Source: Paracentrotus lividus (lineage: Eukaryota > Echinodermata > Echinoidea > Camarodonta > Echinidae). Taken from it: a stretch of 64,000 nt of DNA. This document shows positions 48,233-60,904 of the stretch, in pieces. Made by a program: the position numbers and the translations under genes. The notes under the pieces were generated by a model. It was not told the DNA's origin. It searched no databases and saw only the letters and a list, made by a program, of their open reading frames with translations. Location of the stretch: NCBI GenBank assembly GCA_940671915.1, contig CALNVZ010003426.1, positions 6,226,685-6,290,684 on the forward strand, read 5' to 3'. Every line of letters begins with the position of its first letter. The stretch's first letter is position 1.

Positions 48233-49029
48233 CATTGGATTCGATGATTATAATACAAGGCACCTAGTCCGAATTAAATATGAATGCATCACAGAAATGT
48301 TCCGACTCTCAAGCAAATCCCAGCAAGTGCAAATGATTGATTATATATCTAAATCTCAAATACATATTTTAGTTTGATTTTAGTCGCTGGGATCAGTTTA
48401 TCATGTTATTCCATGTAAATATAAACAGATAAATTCTCAAACTTCTGATATGTCAAATTATTTATCATCATGAGTGAGCAAATATGAATAAATTCTGTCA
48501 CATGATATTACACTTATATATTTACTTTGTTGTGTATTCCATGTTTTTTGAAAAGTAAGTTGTTTTTAGGATCTCAATTGTTATTTGTACTAAGTGATAA
48601 ACAATGTGGGGTAAATGAAGAAGGTCGTAGGTTCAAGGCTTGGTACATGTATTTGACTTTACGAAAGACTGGAACATGTTCTTGGGTGTACACCAATCAT
48701 TCATCCCAAAAACTGATCACCAGTCATTCGTAGAGTTGTTCGTAACTTTCCAAACACCACTCGGGTCTTTTGGGAAGCTAGATAAGGCAATCCGGGTACA
48801 AATGTAGCTATTCCGAATATTGACCAAATTGGTAGTCTCCAACATTTCACTCATTAATGTTTCAGGAAGAAGTATAAAATAGAGATGATATTTTTTCAAA
48901 TGCATGGTGGTCGACTCTCAGACTACGAACATTTTCGCGATGAAGCTCCCCTTCTGAAGTCTCATTCGCACACCTTAATTTGAGAACAAAAATGCACATT
49001 TGTACCCGTACGTCAGACCCAAAATTGCT
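48233..49029. other. Non-coding intergenic DNA
   Basis: AT-rich, no coding exon or clear repeat boundary recognised; the right part may belong to the decayed element starting near 49030. Confidence 0.35.
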
Positions 49030-49440
49030 ATAAAAAGAAAGTGATTTTATGTATAATGTTAATACAAATTGTGTTTTCAACTCCAGTTCATAAATGATCT
49101 GTATTGATGTATTGATTACAGTCATTTAATTTGATGGTCTTGATAACCAAAATAATGTCTCTGACAAATCACATTGAAAAAACAAAAACAAAACAAACGA
49201 AAACTAAAAAAACAAACAAAATAGAAATAAAATGAAATAAAAACTTGGAAAAAAAGGGGGAAAAAATGATACCGGAATATTTTCAAGTACATTTCTTAAG
49301 AAATGATACAAAGAATATTCACACCAAAAAATAACTTTATAGGAGCTTTATTTTGTGAATTAGGCCTAAAAGTATGATTTCATGCATGAATTGTATTGAC
49401 ATTTCATGCATAATAGCGCACATATGGGGGGGGGGCTATT
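49030..49440. mobile_element. Decayed copy of the CCCTAACTTACCTGGG TTAA element
   Basis: Interior blocks follow the order of the full element at 42440-42800: TAATACAAATTGTGTTTTCA, AGTTCATAAAT, GTCATTTAATTTGATG, CACATTGAAAAAACAA, AAGTACATTTCTTAAGAAAT, GGAGCTTTATTTTGTGAATT. It ends in a G-run with CTATTATG. The terminal repeats are mostly lost. Confidence 0.65.
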
Positions 49441-50412
49441 ATGAAATGATTAATAGAAATAATGGGTGTCAGAGGTTTTCAATTAGTTAGTCCTGGCTTC
49501 CACCGCCTGTGTAAACAATGTAAATTTTAAATGAAATCAGTGCCTTGTAAAGCAATAACATACATACGATGGTAATGAGTTACAATTGATCGTAAGATTG
49601 ATTGTCTCTAGTCTGGTATCCATGTGTTGTTATCTTTATTTCATGATATAATTTTATAGTATTACATAAATTATGGGCTTCGGTATGTTGGTATAATAGT
49701 GAGAGAGAGAGAGAAAGTGAAAAGGGTGAATATACAAATAGGAAACAAATATGGATAGGTAGGCTTAATAATGCCGGTATCTGAAGTGCACGGCCGTTAG
49801 AATATTAACCAATGCCTGTCGAGACATGAATAGAAAACATTGGCTCATTAGAATTTTGCTCAATTGAAGGTCGGGTGTTTTGGTTATAAGCCATGTAGGT
49901 CACGGATTTACTACACAAACTGCGTTCATGATCAGACGAATGTGAATACAACTTTCTTTAAATTATTTGCAGGAAGTCGACAAATTGATTAATTTCCCAA
50001 TATCATTTTGTTCATTGGAGGTTTAGCATTGAATATTGTCATAATGAGGCAGTCATACCCCTTCTTATCTTATAGATGTCTTCTCATGATTATAGTAATT
50101 ATGGCATTGTTTGTTTTTGGACCTATCGTGACTAATGGTTGCAGTGTTTTTTTTTTTTTTTTTTTAAATCAAAATTAATTGATTTAACATAGTCTATGAC
50201 TTTAACTAACCCCTCTTATTCGTAGCTCAAAATTGCGATGTACCAAGTTTTGGTGAAAACAGATCATGCATTCCACTCGTCCAATTTACCATAAATCCTT
50301 GATGGACCGGTTTCATATGGCTTAGCAACCTACCTACCTACCAGGTCGGCTAAACTGCCGAGACCTAGTACGAATCCTCCAGTTTATCCCTGTCAAGGAT
50401 TATAATAGCATT
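49441..50412. other. Non-coding intergenic DNA
   Basis: No coding exon seen. A GA microsatellite lies at about 49700-49714 and a T-run at about 50146-50165. Confidence 0.4.
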
Positions 50413-50830
50413 GTAACAAGGTATTCAAACAACAGTTATTAAAGAATGAACTGCAATATTTTAAATCCAGTTTGTATACATTTTCGCTATAAGACAGGCA
50501 ACTTGTTTGTCCGACATTGTAACGAATAATGTATGCAAACTGGATTCCAAATATTGTAGTACATTCTCTACTAACGGGAAGTTTGAATACCTCGCTACGA
50601 TGACCCCAAAAAGAAATCTCCATAAAATATAGAGAAAACCCACCAATTGTGAAATGGCGCAGGAAGGCTAGTACATTAAACAATTGACAAGTTTATTAAG
50701 TTATTATATCTTATCCATATTTTTGTCCTGGCGACATAGTAACAAGGTATTCAAACAACCTATAATAAAATAATGAACTATGGTACATGGAATCCAGTTT
50801 GCATATATTAGGTGTTGCTATGTCAGGCAA
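50413..50830. repeat. Three copies of a ~100 bp unit, the middle one inverted
   Basis: Forward units at about 50413-50500 and 50727-50815 share GTAACAAGGTATTCAAACAA, AATGAACT and ATCCAGTTTGTATA. An inverted unit at about 50515-50605 carries ATGCAAACTGGATTCCAAAT and GTTTGAATACCTCGCTACGA. AAGACAGGCAAC / GTCAGGCAAG follow the forward units. Confidence 0.7.
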
Positions 50831-50883
50831 GCCTAAGGCAAGCTTACAGGTTGTCAAGAACAACCTTTGTTTAAAAAGTAGAG

Positions 50884-51886
50884 TACATGCAGGTAATATG
50901 GGCCCCCTAAGCTCATTTGCCTAATTTGCATAAAATTACGAAATGACACACAGTCTAATCTTTGTTTATATGAATCAATAACTACTGCTCTAACTTTTAT
51001 TGTGAAGAAAAACAATTATCACCAACCCTCCTGTCTGCAATTTTCAAATGTTGACGTCATTACCAAAGTGCCCATATTACCTGCATGTGCAGGTAATATG
51101 GGCACATGCATTTAATGTATGTTTTAAAAACTACAATGACTCTACCATGTCTGGAATTTGCTTTAAATGTTGAAAATCATTAACTTTAAGATATAATTTG
51201 AAATTATAAGACCCTTCAGTAAATACTTTTACTATATATTTCATTGTTACGTATTTTGTATGTTATTTCTTTTTAAAATATTATTTAAATATTATTTTCA
51301 TTATACAAGTCAATATACAGGGGCCGCGGAGCGATTTTGAAAGTGGAGGGGCTGNNNNNNNNNNNNTTAATTATATACTGTGAATATACCCCAAAAAATC
51401 GTAGCAAAGAGATTGATGCCTCATCCCAATACTAAGTACCAGAATCATTCCGCCATTTTGGATGTCCCATATTCCCTGCACTAATGTTGCTGATGTTGTC
51501 AGGCAAGCATTCAATGCCACATTGCACCCCTTCACTAATACAAATTGACCTGTACACGCTAGTATGATCAAAATGAAATTATAAGCTTACTAAATATACA
51601 AAACAATTGAGGTTACCCCCTCAAACACTCTTTCACCATCACCGTAGTGAAATATTAAATTTTACATCAGGGTAAAAAAAATGCCGTAAGTTTTACTTAC
51701 CTTGTTGGTTTTCAGCAATTTTCTCAGAGAAATTTCGGCATCAGATGCTCTCACGACGATATATTTTCGTATACAGTTCATATGAACAACATTATGGTGC
51801 TCACACCGGTCACCGGTCACCGGTCGACGGTCACGATTTGCTTCAGGTGGCCCATAATACCTGCTGGCCCATATTACCTACATGTA
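50884..51886. repeat. Nested inverted repeats built on CATGCAGGTAATATGGGC
   Basis: The motif occurs forward at about 50887 and 51087, inverted at about 51070 (GCCCATATTACCTGCATG), and inverted again, diverged, at about 51849 and 51867. The 51070-51103 pair forms a tight palindrome. The segment 50884-51087 is one inverted-repeat unit; 51085-51886 is bracketed likewise and includes a 12 N gap. Confidence 0.65.
51355..51366. other. Assembly gap (12 N)
   Basis: Short unknown stretch directly after a copy of the dispersed GGGGCCGCGGAGCG repeat, probably at a G-rich run. Confidence 0.98.
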
Positions 51887-51944
51887 CCCTATGCATAAAA
51901 TTTGAATATGTTAGTAAAAAGTTGACTCTTCTTATTCCCAGTAC

Positions 51945-52240
51945 AAACATATCAAATTTCAGCTTAAAATTTTTGGCTCGCGCTTCGCGCTCGCTGATAC
52001 TATAATGCACAAATATCTCAAACTTTTAGCTTAAAATTTTTGGCTCGCGCTTCGCGCTCGCATTAGTTTTTCCATTACTAACATAAACAGTAATCAAGGC
52101 GGCCATAAGCTAAAAGCATACATTCAAAGACAAATTCTATTCGCACCCCTCCTCTCTCAAATCCGTCCCGCCGCCTCTGCTATATGCATGGGTATTAAAA
52201 AGGTTCCTTGTGTGTTACTAGTGCTTGTGTACAGTGGCGT
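51945..52240 (+). repeat. Dispersed repeat containing GGCTCGCGCTTCGCGCTCGC (copy 1)
   Basis: AGCTTAAAATTTTTGGCTCG then CGCTTCGCGCTCGC occurs twice (about 51960 and 52028). It is followed by ATTAGTTTTTCCATTACTAA, CAAAGACAAATTCTATTCGC, CTCTCAAATCCGTCCC and TGGGTATTAAAAA. The same order is found at 61321-61690. Confidence 0.8.
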
Positions 52241-52439
52241 AGACAGGTCCTCAAATGTGGGTGGGGGAGGGGGGGGGATGATTCGGGGTCCAGAGACTCA
52301 TATTGTCAAAAATAAAAGATGTTCAAATTACTGTAACTATAATAGTTAATGTTAATGTAAGTTAGCGAGTGAGCTGAGAGGTGTTTTGTTGTTCTTTGTT
52401 GTTTTTTGTTTTGCGTCGAAACACACAAAGAAGGGCACA

Positions 52440-53040
52440 ATAGGTCTACTGTTATAGGGCGGTCGCGCTGAATTTCCTCAACAATTATACAATTCCAAGC
52501 GAGCGCGAAGCGCGAGCGGAAAATTTTCGGGTAAGCGAGAGGTGTATTTTTTAAAAATATATATCTATACACACAAAAAAGGGGCAAAAGAGTCGTTTTA
52601 TGGGGGGTTGCACCGAATTTCCTCATCAAATATACAATTCCCAGGCGATCGGCGGGAAAATTTGAGGTAAACGAGAGGCTTGTGTTTTTGGCATCTATAC
52701 ATAGGGCAATAAACACCGATGGGGGGGGGGTTGCAACTAATTACCTCAGCAAATATGTAATTCCATGCGAGCGCGAAGCGCGAGCGGAAAAATTTAGAGT
52801 AAACAAGATGTGCTTTTTTTAAATCTAGAAACAAGGCAAAGAAGGGCTGATTTTGGGGGTTGCGCCGAATTTCCTCAGCAAATATACAATTGCAGTCGAG
52901 CGCGTAGCGCGAGCGGAAAATTTTGAGGTAAATGAGAGGTGTTTTGTTGTTGTATCTATAGACACAAAGAAGGGGCAAAAAAGGGCCAATATTGGGGGTT
53001 GCACCGAATATCCTCAGTAAAATTTTGAGGTTAAATGAAC
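52440..53040. repeat. Tandem array of ~125 bp units with GAGCGCGAAGCGCGAGCGG
   Basis: About five units. Each has GGGGGTTGCACCGAATTTCC, TCAGCAAATATACAATT, GCGAGCGCGAAGCGCGAGCG, GAAAATTTTGAGGTAAA and ACACAAAGAAGGGGCAAAA. The unit length is near a multiple of three, so long minus-strand frames of repeating ~42 residues appear; these are by-products. Confidence 0.8.
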
Positions 53041-53430
53041 CAAATCTTGCATAACAAAATAGTAAATACTGAATTGATTACCAAAAAATTAAATAAACAT
53101 GCCGTACCAGAAGGGTTTATTTCCTCTTAGCCTATAAGGACTATGCGAGCTAACAAAAAAAAAAAAAAAAAATTAGGGGCCTTTGTATCCACAAAGGGGT
53201 TATTGTGCAAAATATACCGAGAGCTACATACACCTCTAATAGATAAGGTAATTTTAGACCATTTAGTTTAATATGTTAAAGATTTGTTCACTCTGCAAAT
53301 ATCATTATATTAAAATGCAATTATAAGTATAAATGCAATTATCAAAATAAATATGTATAGGGTAAATAGACTATTTTTTAGAGCTCTACGAAGAAAAACA
53401 AAATAATTTCCTCGGAAATCGAAAGTATAG

Positions 53431-53720
53431 CCCAGCAAACACAGAACGTTTTCAGAACGTTTTCAAAACGTTTTCTCTAGGTCCTGTACGTCTTCGTCCT
53501 AAATGAACGTTTTTAAAACATTTATAAAACGTTAAATTTTGCACTTTTGTCAAAGTTTAGGTTTTTGAGAACGTTTAAAAAACGTTTTTGGACGTTACAA
53601 AATTGAACGTTTTGTATAGGACGTTTACAAAACGTTTGGTATAGGACTTTTACAAAACGTTTGTGGACGTTTTGTACATAACGTTTACAGAACGTTTTAT
53701 TTACGTCCCGTTCAATAAAT
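53431..53720. mobile_element. AACGTT-rich palindromic element (copy 1)
   Basis: Begins CCCAGCAAACACAGAACGTT, as does the second copy near 54039. About twelve AACGTT hexamers occur in ~270 bp, mostly as AAAACGTTTT-like palindromes, with GGACGTTT variants. No open frame. The right end is not defined. Confidence 0.65.
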
Positions 53721-54035
53721 CGATCAACTTAGAACTTTTAAAAACAAATACTAGAAGTGATCACTATGTTTTCTACGTGCAACTGAATAAAAACAAATAA
53801 AAACACAGATCACTAAAATACTATAGGCGATTTCTATATTGAAAGCGAGATTTGTTTGTTTCATTATATATGGGTATATATAGGATTCATAAAAAAATAA
53901 AAATACAAAACAATACAATATTTTTAATGATTTTACATACTCAATTTTATTACCGGTAATTTCAAATCATTTCATATACGATGATCTTTACACATCAAAG
54001 AACGAGGCTGCGCGCCGAGGATTGATCGATGACGT

Positions 54036-54989
54036 CCTCCCAGCAAACACAGAACGTTTTCAGAACGTTACAAAATGTAACCTTTTAATCAAAACGTTCA
54101 CAAAACTTTTTAATTGAACCTTATAATGACACTTATTTTATTAAACGTTTTATGAACGTTTTTTATACGTCCTAATGGGACCTTATGCAAATGAGAAGGT
54201 GATTAGCATATAATACGTTAGACATATCGAAATAAACGTGTTTATTGAAATTATTTCCATTTAACAGTTATAAATTCATTCTTTGGTGTTTCATTTTATT
54301 TTAATATTGTTCTGAAACACACATAAATATTAAAAAAAAAATAATTCAGTATTGGAATGTACTAACATAACAAATAAATGAATAACTAACCATCACAAAC
54401 GATACTTTCAATAAACAATAAATTTTCTGGAGCATCATACAGTTTTAAATCCTAATGATATCCAGTAAAGTCTGCTTTTAAGCATGATCTAGATTGGAGA
54501 CACCTCACTCTAAAGTGCCATTCCACAAATGGTGGCCAAGGGTTTGAGGTGCATGAAACATATTTGTATTTATTATATTGCTTTCGCAAGTTTTTAAGAG
54601 GTTTCCAAAAGTTTTTTAAAGGTTTTCTAGACGTTCTTAAAACGTTTTTTTAATACATTTAAAGGTTTTAAAAACGTTTTAAAAACGTTTTAAGAACGTT
54701 CCAAACATTTTTAAAGGTTTTTTGCGTGTTCTAACAACGTCCATAATATATTTAAAACGTTTTCAAAAGGTTTTTTTTACGTCTCCAGCTTCCGAAAGGT
54801 TTTTAAAGGTTTTTTAATTGGTTCTTTTAACGTTTATAAAACGTTTTTAAAACGTCCAATAAAACGTTATTAAAACGTCTAAAACCTACCGCATTTTGAC
54901 GTCCATAAAACATTTCACAAAACGTCCAAAAAACCAACTTGGAACGTTTTAAAAACGTTTTTAAAACGTCCGTTTGTTAGTTGGGAGGC
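54036..54989. mobile_element. AACGTT-rich inverted-repeat element (copy 2)
   Basis: The ends are inverted: CCTCCCAGCAAACACAGAAC at 54036 against GTTTGTTAGTTGGGAGG at about 54972-54988. About fifteen AACGTT hexamers lie in the two arms (54050-54180 and 54600-54970), mixed with AAAGGTTTT words. An AT-rich non-palindromic centre (54180-54590) separates them. Confidence 0.72.
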
Positions 54990-55043
54990 TAGTAAATATA
55001 AATAAAAATATGATAGATATATAGAAACAATTAAACTGGATTT

Positions 55044-56300
<1,257 letters not shown>

Positions 56301-56319
56301 GAAAAAAAATGCATATCAA

Positions 56320-56680
56320 CCGTTGGGGGGGGGGGATGATTGTAAATGCCACCCCCACTTTTTGAGTTGGGGATGCACCCCCCATCCCCCCCCCGCTGTC
56401 TACATCCCCTGCTTGTGTATGCCAAACAAAATCGCGACAAGTTGCAAATTATTTCGCTTATCCCCCCCCCCCACTCCTCGACACGGATTTACGCCTATGC
56501 CTAATAAACAGTACAGGGGCCGCGAGCGTTTTGAAGGTGGAGGGCTGAGTCGAAAGTGGGGGGGCTGGAGCAGGCAAAAATCACAAATTAAATGTATGGT
56601 CATTTGCGTTTTCACGTTGCTGAAGTGGGGGGGGGGGGGGGCTCCAGCCCCCCCCCCCCCCAGCTCCAAGGTCCTCCTGC
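56320..56680. repeat. G/C-run-rich dispersed repeat
   Basis: Several G- and C-runs. GATCGCGACAAGTTG-type sequence with ATTTCGCTTATCC, a C-run, and CACGGATTTACGCC matches 61620-61690. GGGGCCGCGAGCGTTTTGAA (56518) matches the repeats at 51320 and, inverted, 24700-24760. Proline-rich frames here are artefacts. Confidence 0.6.
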
Positions 56681-56763
56681 AGTAAATAACAGAGGGGGAA
56701 TCCGCAAAACTCCCATAAACTACTCGTACTGGTAGACTAGAAATGGAAAAAAGAAGTAGCTAA

Positions 56764-56915
56764 AGGTGTGTGGGTGTTGGGTGTGGGAGTGTGTGTGTGT
56801 GTGTGTGTGTGCCCGCGAGGGTATGGGTGTGTTTGTGGGTGTGTGTTTGGTGTGTGAAAGAATGATGTAAGGGTGGGTGTGTATTGGTGGGGTGAGGGTT
56901 GTGTGTGTGGATTTG
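56764..56915. repeat. GT-rich microsatellite region
   Basis: GTGTGTG runs interspersed with GGGTGT and GTTTG. No other structure. Confidence 0.85.
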
Positions 56916-56943
56916 TGCGTGCTTGCTTTGTCCCTCTTAAAAC

Positions 56944-57274
56944 CAATGCGAACCAGGAGCCACCTCTAGTTCTTTAACTACTCAATTCTGCCCTGATTCC
57001 TAACCCATAATGCAAATGAGCAGTTCAGTCTTATAAAACAGGCACGATTGAATAATAACACTTTTCACTGCTCAATTAATTGTCACAGCGATAATCATTT
57101 TAAGAAATAGCAAAATCAATATTTTCCCCTCAAAGCATTTTAGTTTCTTAATACAAATTAAATTATAGTTTAATTCATACACTGTATTAATGGTTGTTTC
57201 AAAAGTATATTTTCAGACTATTTATTTATAACACACATTCAATGAGAGGGTAGGTCAGTTCGCTCTCGCTTGGT
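56944..57274. repeat. Dispersed ~350 bp repeat (copy 2)
   Basis: Same family and order of blocks as 44770-45137, ending GGTCAGTTCGCTCTCGCTTG. Confidence 0.75.
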
Positions 57275-57410
57275 TTATTAATTCTTATGATGTCGTTTAT
57301 ATATTCTCATTAATCAGTCTGGTCTGAAGTATATTACATGGTGTCTACTAGAAGAGGGATTCCCGAACATCCAAGATTCAAGGCGAGTGGGAACGATGGG
57401 TAAGAATTCA

Positions 57411-57550
57411 GGATCCCGTTTCACGAAAACGTCATATGTCTAAGTTCATGGACATCCCGTTGAAACGCGTGTTAATTCCACAACACGTGTCCCTATTGGT
57501 TGTCCAAGAACTTAGACTTATGACGGTTTCGAGGTACGGCCCCTAGGATC
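57411..57550. mobile_element. Miniature inverted-repeat element with GATCCCGTTTCACGAAAACG end
   Basis: GGATCCCGTTTCACGAAAAC then GTCATATGTCTAAGTTCATG on the left pairs with CTTAGACTTATGACGGTTTC then GAGGTACGGCCCCTAGGATC on the right. About 140 bp, largely foldable, non-coding. Confidence 0.75.
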
Positions 57551-58004
57551 TTAGAAAGATTGCTCTTTCAATGATAATTGCAAACCTTTAGGTCAGACAG
57601 GAATCGCCTGAGCTTTTGAAGCTCATTGGTCGCTTAATTGCAGAGATTATTGATTTACTGACAATCACCATAGTCATAAGGGACCAGATACGCTAAATTT
57701 AACACTGAACTTTATGGAGGGGAAATTACTTTTTACTTATTGTGCAGCATTATTTATACTAATGCTTATGAAATAAGATTCTCATGGTTTCTTCTGGACA
57801 CATGATTGTATGCACTGACAGCATTTAGGGACCCACAGCTTTGTCATTTTACAAGAACTTTCGATAGAATATAGTGCATCTCTATCTTTCTCTTTTTAAA
57901 GCTCTCTCCCTCTCTCTCTTCTGATATTGCATATTTTGTAAAGTTTTTTAATAAATAAATTAATAGGCCTACCAAAAGATAAAGTAATGACATTTATTGC
58001 TTAA

Positions 58005-58248
58005 CCCGTTGTATACTGAGAACTTTTCATAAAGCCTAATGAATCGTGATTGTCAAACATGCTGGCAAGAAATTCTTTTCATTTACAGATGAAACAAAGA
58101 CAGCTTTAAATAGATCAATGTCAGATAATTTAAATTATGTAAGGTCTTTATATGTTTATGCAATCACGAGTGAAATAAACGGTCGACAAGAGGGATGTTC
58201 TATGTTTCTTCAGCCCGCATATATGCGGGCTTATTAGTATACAACGGG
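58005..58248. mobile_element. TTAA-flanked miniature element with CCCGTTGTATACTGA ends (copy 2)
   Basis: TTAA at 58001-58004 and 58249-58252. The interior closely matches 34546-34786, including AATGAATCGTGATTGTCAA, TTTAAATAGATCAATGTCA, TATATGTTTATGCAAT and the CCCGCATATATGCGGGC hairpin. It ends about 80 bp upstream of the sulfotransferase ATG. Confidence 0.88.
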
Positions 58249-58330
58249 TTAATATATCTTCGATGCTTTTTCCTTTGTCTGAATGGTTTCACAAATATAT
58301 GATTCGGAAATCTCCACTTCTCTTTAAAGG

Positions 58331-59386
58331 ATGTATCGGAGCAACCCTCGGACACTGACTCAACTTATGGCTGACAAAGACGCTAGTCCTGAATTTATTG
58401 CTCTTGCCAATGTGACACTGAATAGACGAAGCTTATCGAATTATTATATTCACGGGTTAAATTCTGATAAAACTGATGATTATTATCGGTGTGACATCGC
58501 TTATGTTCACGTCCATAAGGCTGGTGGTAGCACCACAAAGAGAAAGCTCCAACAAGTGTGCAAACTAAAGGGTATGGGCAGTGTTGATATGAGTCATTTT
58601 CGCATGACACAGTCTTATGATCGGTTCCTTCGTGAAGGTGGTACTGCGAATCCTACAGTGTTCTGGGGTGGATTTAGTTTTGGGATATGTGATATCTTGC
58701 ATGGTAGACCATGCTCCTACATGGCTCAGCTTCGTGATCCATACGATAGGATCATTTCAGCTTATTTCTACTGCCACGGCCAACAACCACCCCCTCTGTG
58801 TGGGCCAGTCTATGCCAAGGATCCCAACGTCTCTATCACTGCCTGGGCTATTCATCAAGGAAGCCATTTCTTCAATCAACTTCTCGTGCATTCTGATACA
58901 TGTCGAGGTCTTAACGTACATTATGATAAGTATGTCCAACCTTACAAGGAACACACTAAACACATCATAAGGTATGCACCTGATGTTAATAAAAGGGTTT
59001 GCTGGTTTCGACAAAAGGCTATTCATAAAGAGATCCTCACTACAGAACAACGTCATGCGCTTCTTCGTTATATCCTGGACCATCTAGACAAATGGTTCGC
59101 TGTGATAGGACTACTGGAGGAATATCAAGTATCGTTGAAGCTATACCGCGAGGCATACCACCTACCGTTTATGACAGACCAAACAACACGTAGCAACAGG
59201 GGCGGACTTAGAGATAAAACAGATGCAGCTCAAATCGAAGAGTTGAAAAATGAATTACTTAGCAGCCCAGAAGTCCGCGAAGCATTATATGAAGATGTCA
59301 TGATATATAATAAGGCTAAACAGATCTTCGCGCTTCAAAAAGAAGAATTTACACGATTGAATCAATTGTGGACACCAACAGCCTAA
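58331..59386 (+). CDS. Carbohydrate sulfotransferase-like protein
   Basis: A 351-residue frame in one exon, stop TAA. It carries the two nucleotide-binding signatures of PAPS-dependent sulfotransferases: a 5'-phosphosulfate loop at residues ~58-72 (YVHVHKAGGSTTKRK) and a 3'-phosphate motif at ~135-146 (RDPYDRIISAYF). The C-terminal helix (EALYEDVMIYNKAKQIF) also fits Golgi sulfotransferases of the 2-O-sulfotransferase / Sulfotransfer_2 type. These transfer sulfate to sugars of glycans in the Golgi lumen. Several cysteines fit a lumenal fold. No signal-anchor helix is present at the N-terminus, and an in-frame TAA lies just upstream (58325-58327) beside an acceptor-like CTTTAAAG. An upstream exon with the membrane anchor is therefore likely; if so, the ATG at 58331 may be internal. 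The sugar substrate cannot be assigned. Confidence 0.85.
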   Translation: MYRSNPRTLTQLMADKDASPEFIALANVTLNRRSLSNYYIHGLNSDKTDDYYRCDIAYVHVHKAGGSTTKRKLQQVCKLKGMGSVDMSHFRMTQSYDRFLREGGTANPTVFWGGFSFGICDILHGRPCSYMAQLRDPYDRIISAYFYCHGQQPPPLCGPVYAKDPNVSITAWAIHQGSHFFNQLLVHSDTCRGLNVHYDKYVQPYKEHTKHIIRYAPDVNKRVCWFRQKAIHKEILTTEQRHALLRYILDHLDKWFAVIGLLEEYQVSLKLYREAYHLPFMTDQTTRSNRGGLRDKTDAAQIEELKNELLSSPEVREALYEDVMIYNKAKQIFALQKEEFTRLNQLWTPTA

Positions 59387-60900
59387 ATATAAGTTACTGA
59401 ATTATAACAATTACTTACGTTAATCATATGCCATGATTAAACATTTCTCGATTTTTTTTTCTTCTGGAAATATCTAGACTAATAGCTGGATTTTCAGTAG
59501 TTAACATGTGTGACCCTTGACCTACGATCTCTAAAAATATAATCAGATTACCTGGTTCGTGCTATAATGGTAAACATCGGTAAACACGGGACGGAGGAAC
59601 AACCACCTTCGGGTTGCGGAGGCATAGAAATCATAGTATCATTTCTCGCGGGAATGAGGCTTGTATATGAATACACTCATATTTCAAATACTTGTGAAAT
59701 AATGAATGTATTCCTGTTTTTTTGTTGATAAAACAGACATTCGTATAAGCCCCCACAAATATCTCCCGTTTTCAATTAGTTTCTGGTGCCAGGTATCATT
59801 AAACGATGATTTGATTAAAATCAATTTTGGAATGGAACTCTTTATAATACTTAAGCTTAAATTTGTGCAACTGAGGAAATATCTTGATTTTTCTCTATAA
59901 ACAAGATCTCATGAAAAAGGGGAAACCATGCATGATAAACAAATATTTACAGAATCAATATATCGTGTACAGATGCCATGTTTAACTAGACGTCTATGCA
60001 TGTAGGCTCTATACTGACATTTTTTAGCGTTGATTAATGATTTATCTATTGGAACAAGAAAAAGAGGCTAAGTATGTATACTTATAAAATTGTCAACATA
60101 CTAACGAATGTACTGATTTTTTAAAGTCATGAAAGCGAGATAGTCATCGAACCTTGTTTGTAAATGACTGGTTTATTTAATAAACATCGTATAATGCGGC
60201 GGTCACAACTCGCCGTACCTTCGACCTTCAACTCCCTACAGAATGCACTACAGAAATTGACCAACGACCTGTGCATGCATTGTACATGCAACGCAGGCTA
60301 CGTTGCATGCACGTGCCCCGTAGATAATTATCTCAACATCTCGGTGGCACTTTGAAGCTTCCATATCTTCTGGACGGCCGAAGGCAGAAAATTTTGAACA
60401 CGGGCCTGTGCGAAATTGTTGATTATCCTATAAATCCTCCGTGCGTTGTGCAGATAGGGCCGTAATCCCGGGGGGGGGATGGGGGGGGGGGGGGGATGGC
60501 CTGTCACATACTTGCCCCCTCCCCCGCAGTTTTTCAAGAAAGAAGATGAAAACCACAAAATACACTAGATAATTGTGTATTAGGTTAAAAAAAGCGCTTG
60601 CAATACTAAAAATGCTCTTTTTTACTCCAAAAACCCCAAATTTTCCTGCTCAGTCGCTATCACCTCGCACTGAGTAACAAATAGTTACCAAAGTATATGA
60701 AAGGTTGAGATCCCATGCCCTGCGTCTCGGACACAAACCTTAGGAAAGGGTGTTGTGTTGACATTAAAACATTATGTAGCTTGCTCGCGGCGCTAGTTGC
60801 GTGGAGGGCTTTGGGCCTGCAGCAAAAAATGTTATCCCATCAAGCGCAAGACTTGTGGTTTTGTTTTCTATCGCTGTTATTTAACAAAGTATGTATTATG
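59387..60900. other. Non-coding region downstream of the sulfotransferase
   Basis: No coding exon recognised. A palindromic GC-balanced stretch lies at about 60276-60316 (GTGCATGCATTGTACATGCA with TACGTTGCATGCAC). G-runs lie at about 60470-60496. Confidence 0.4.
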
Positions 60901-60904
60901 TATC

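Noticed and set aside
47941-48240. CRISPR-like array because of the regularly recurring palindrome
   Set aside because: Spacing is irregular, the sequence folds back as a whole, and the genome is animal.
52306-52978. Repetitive 126-136 codon minus-strand proteins with FRSRFALAWN-type repeats
   Set aside because: They are translations of the ~125 bp tandem array; the repeat period happens to be near a multiple of three.
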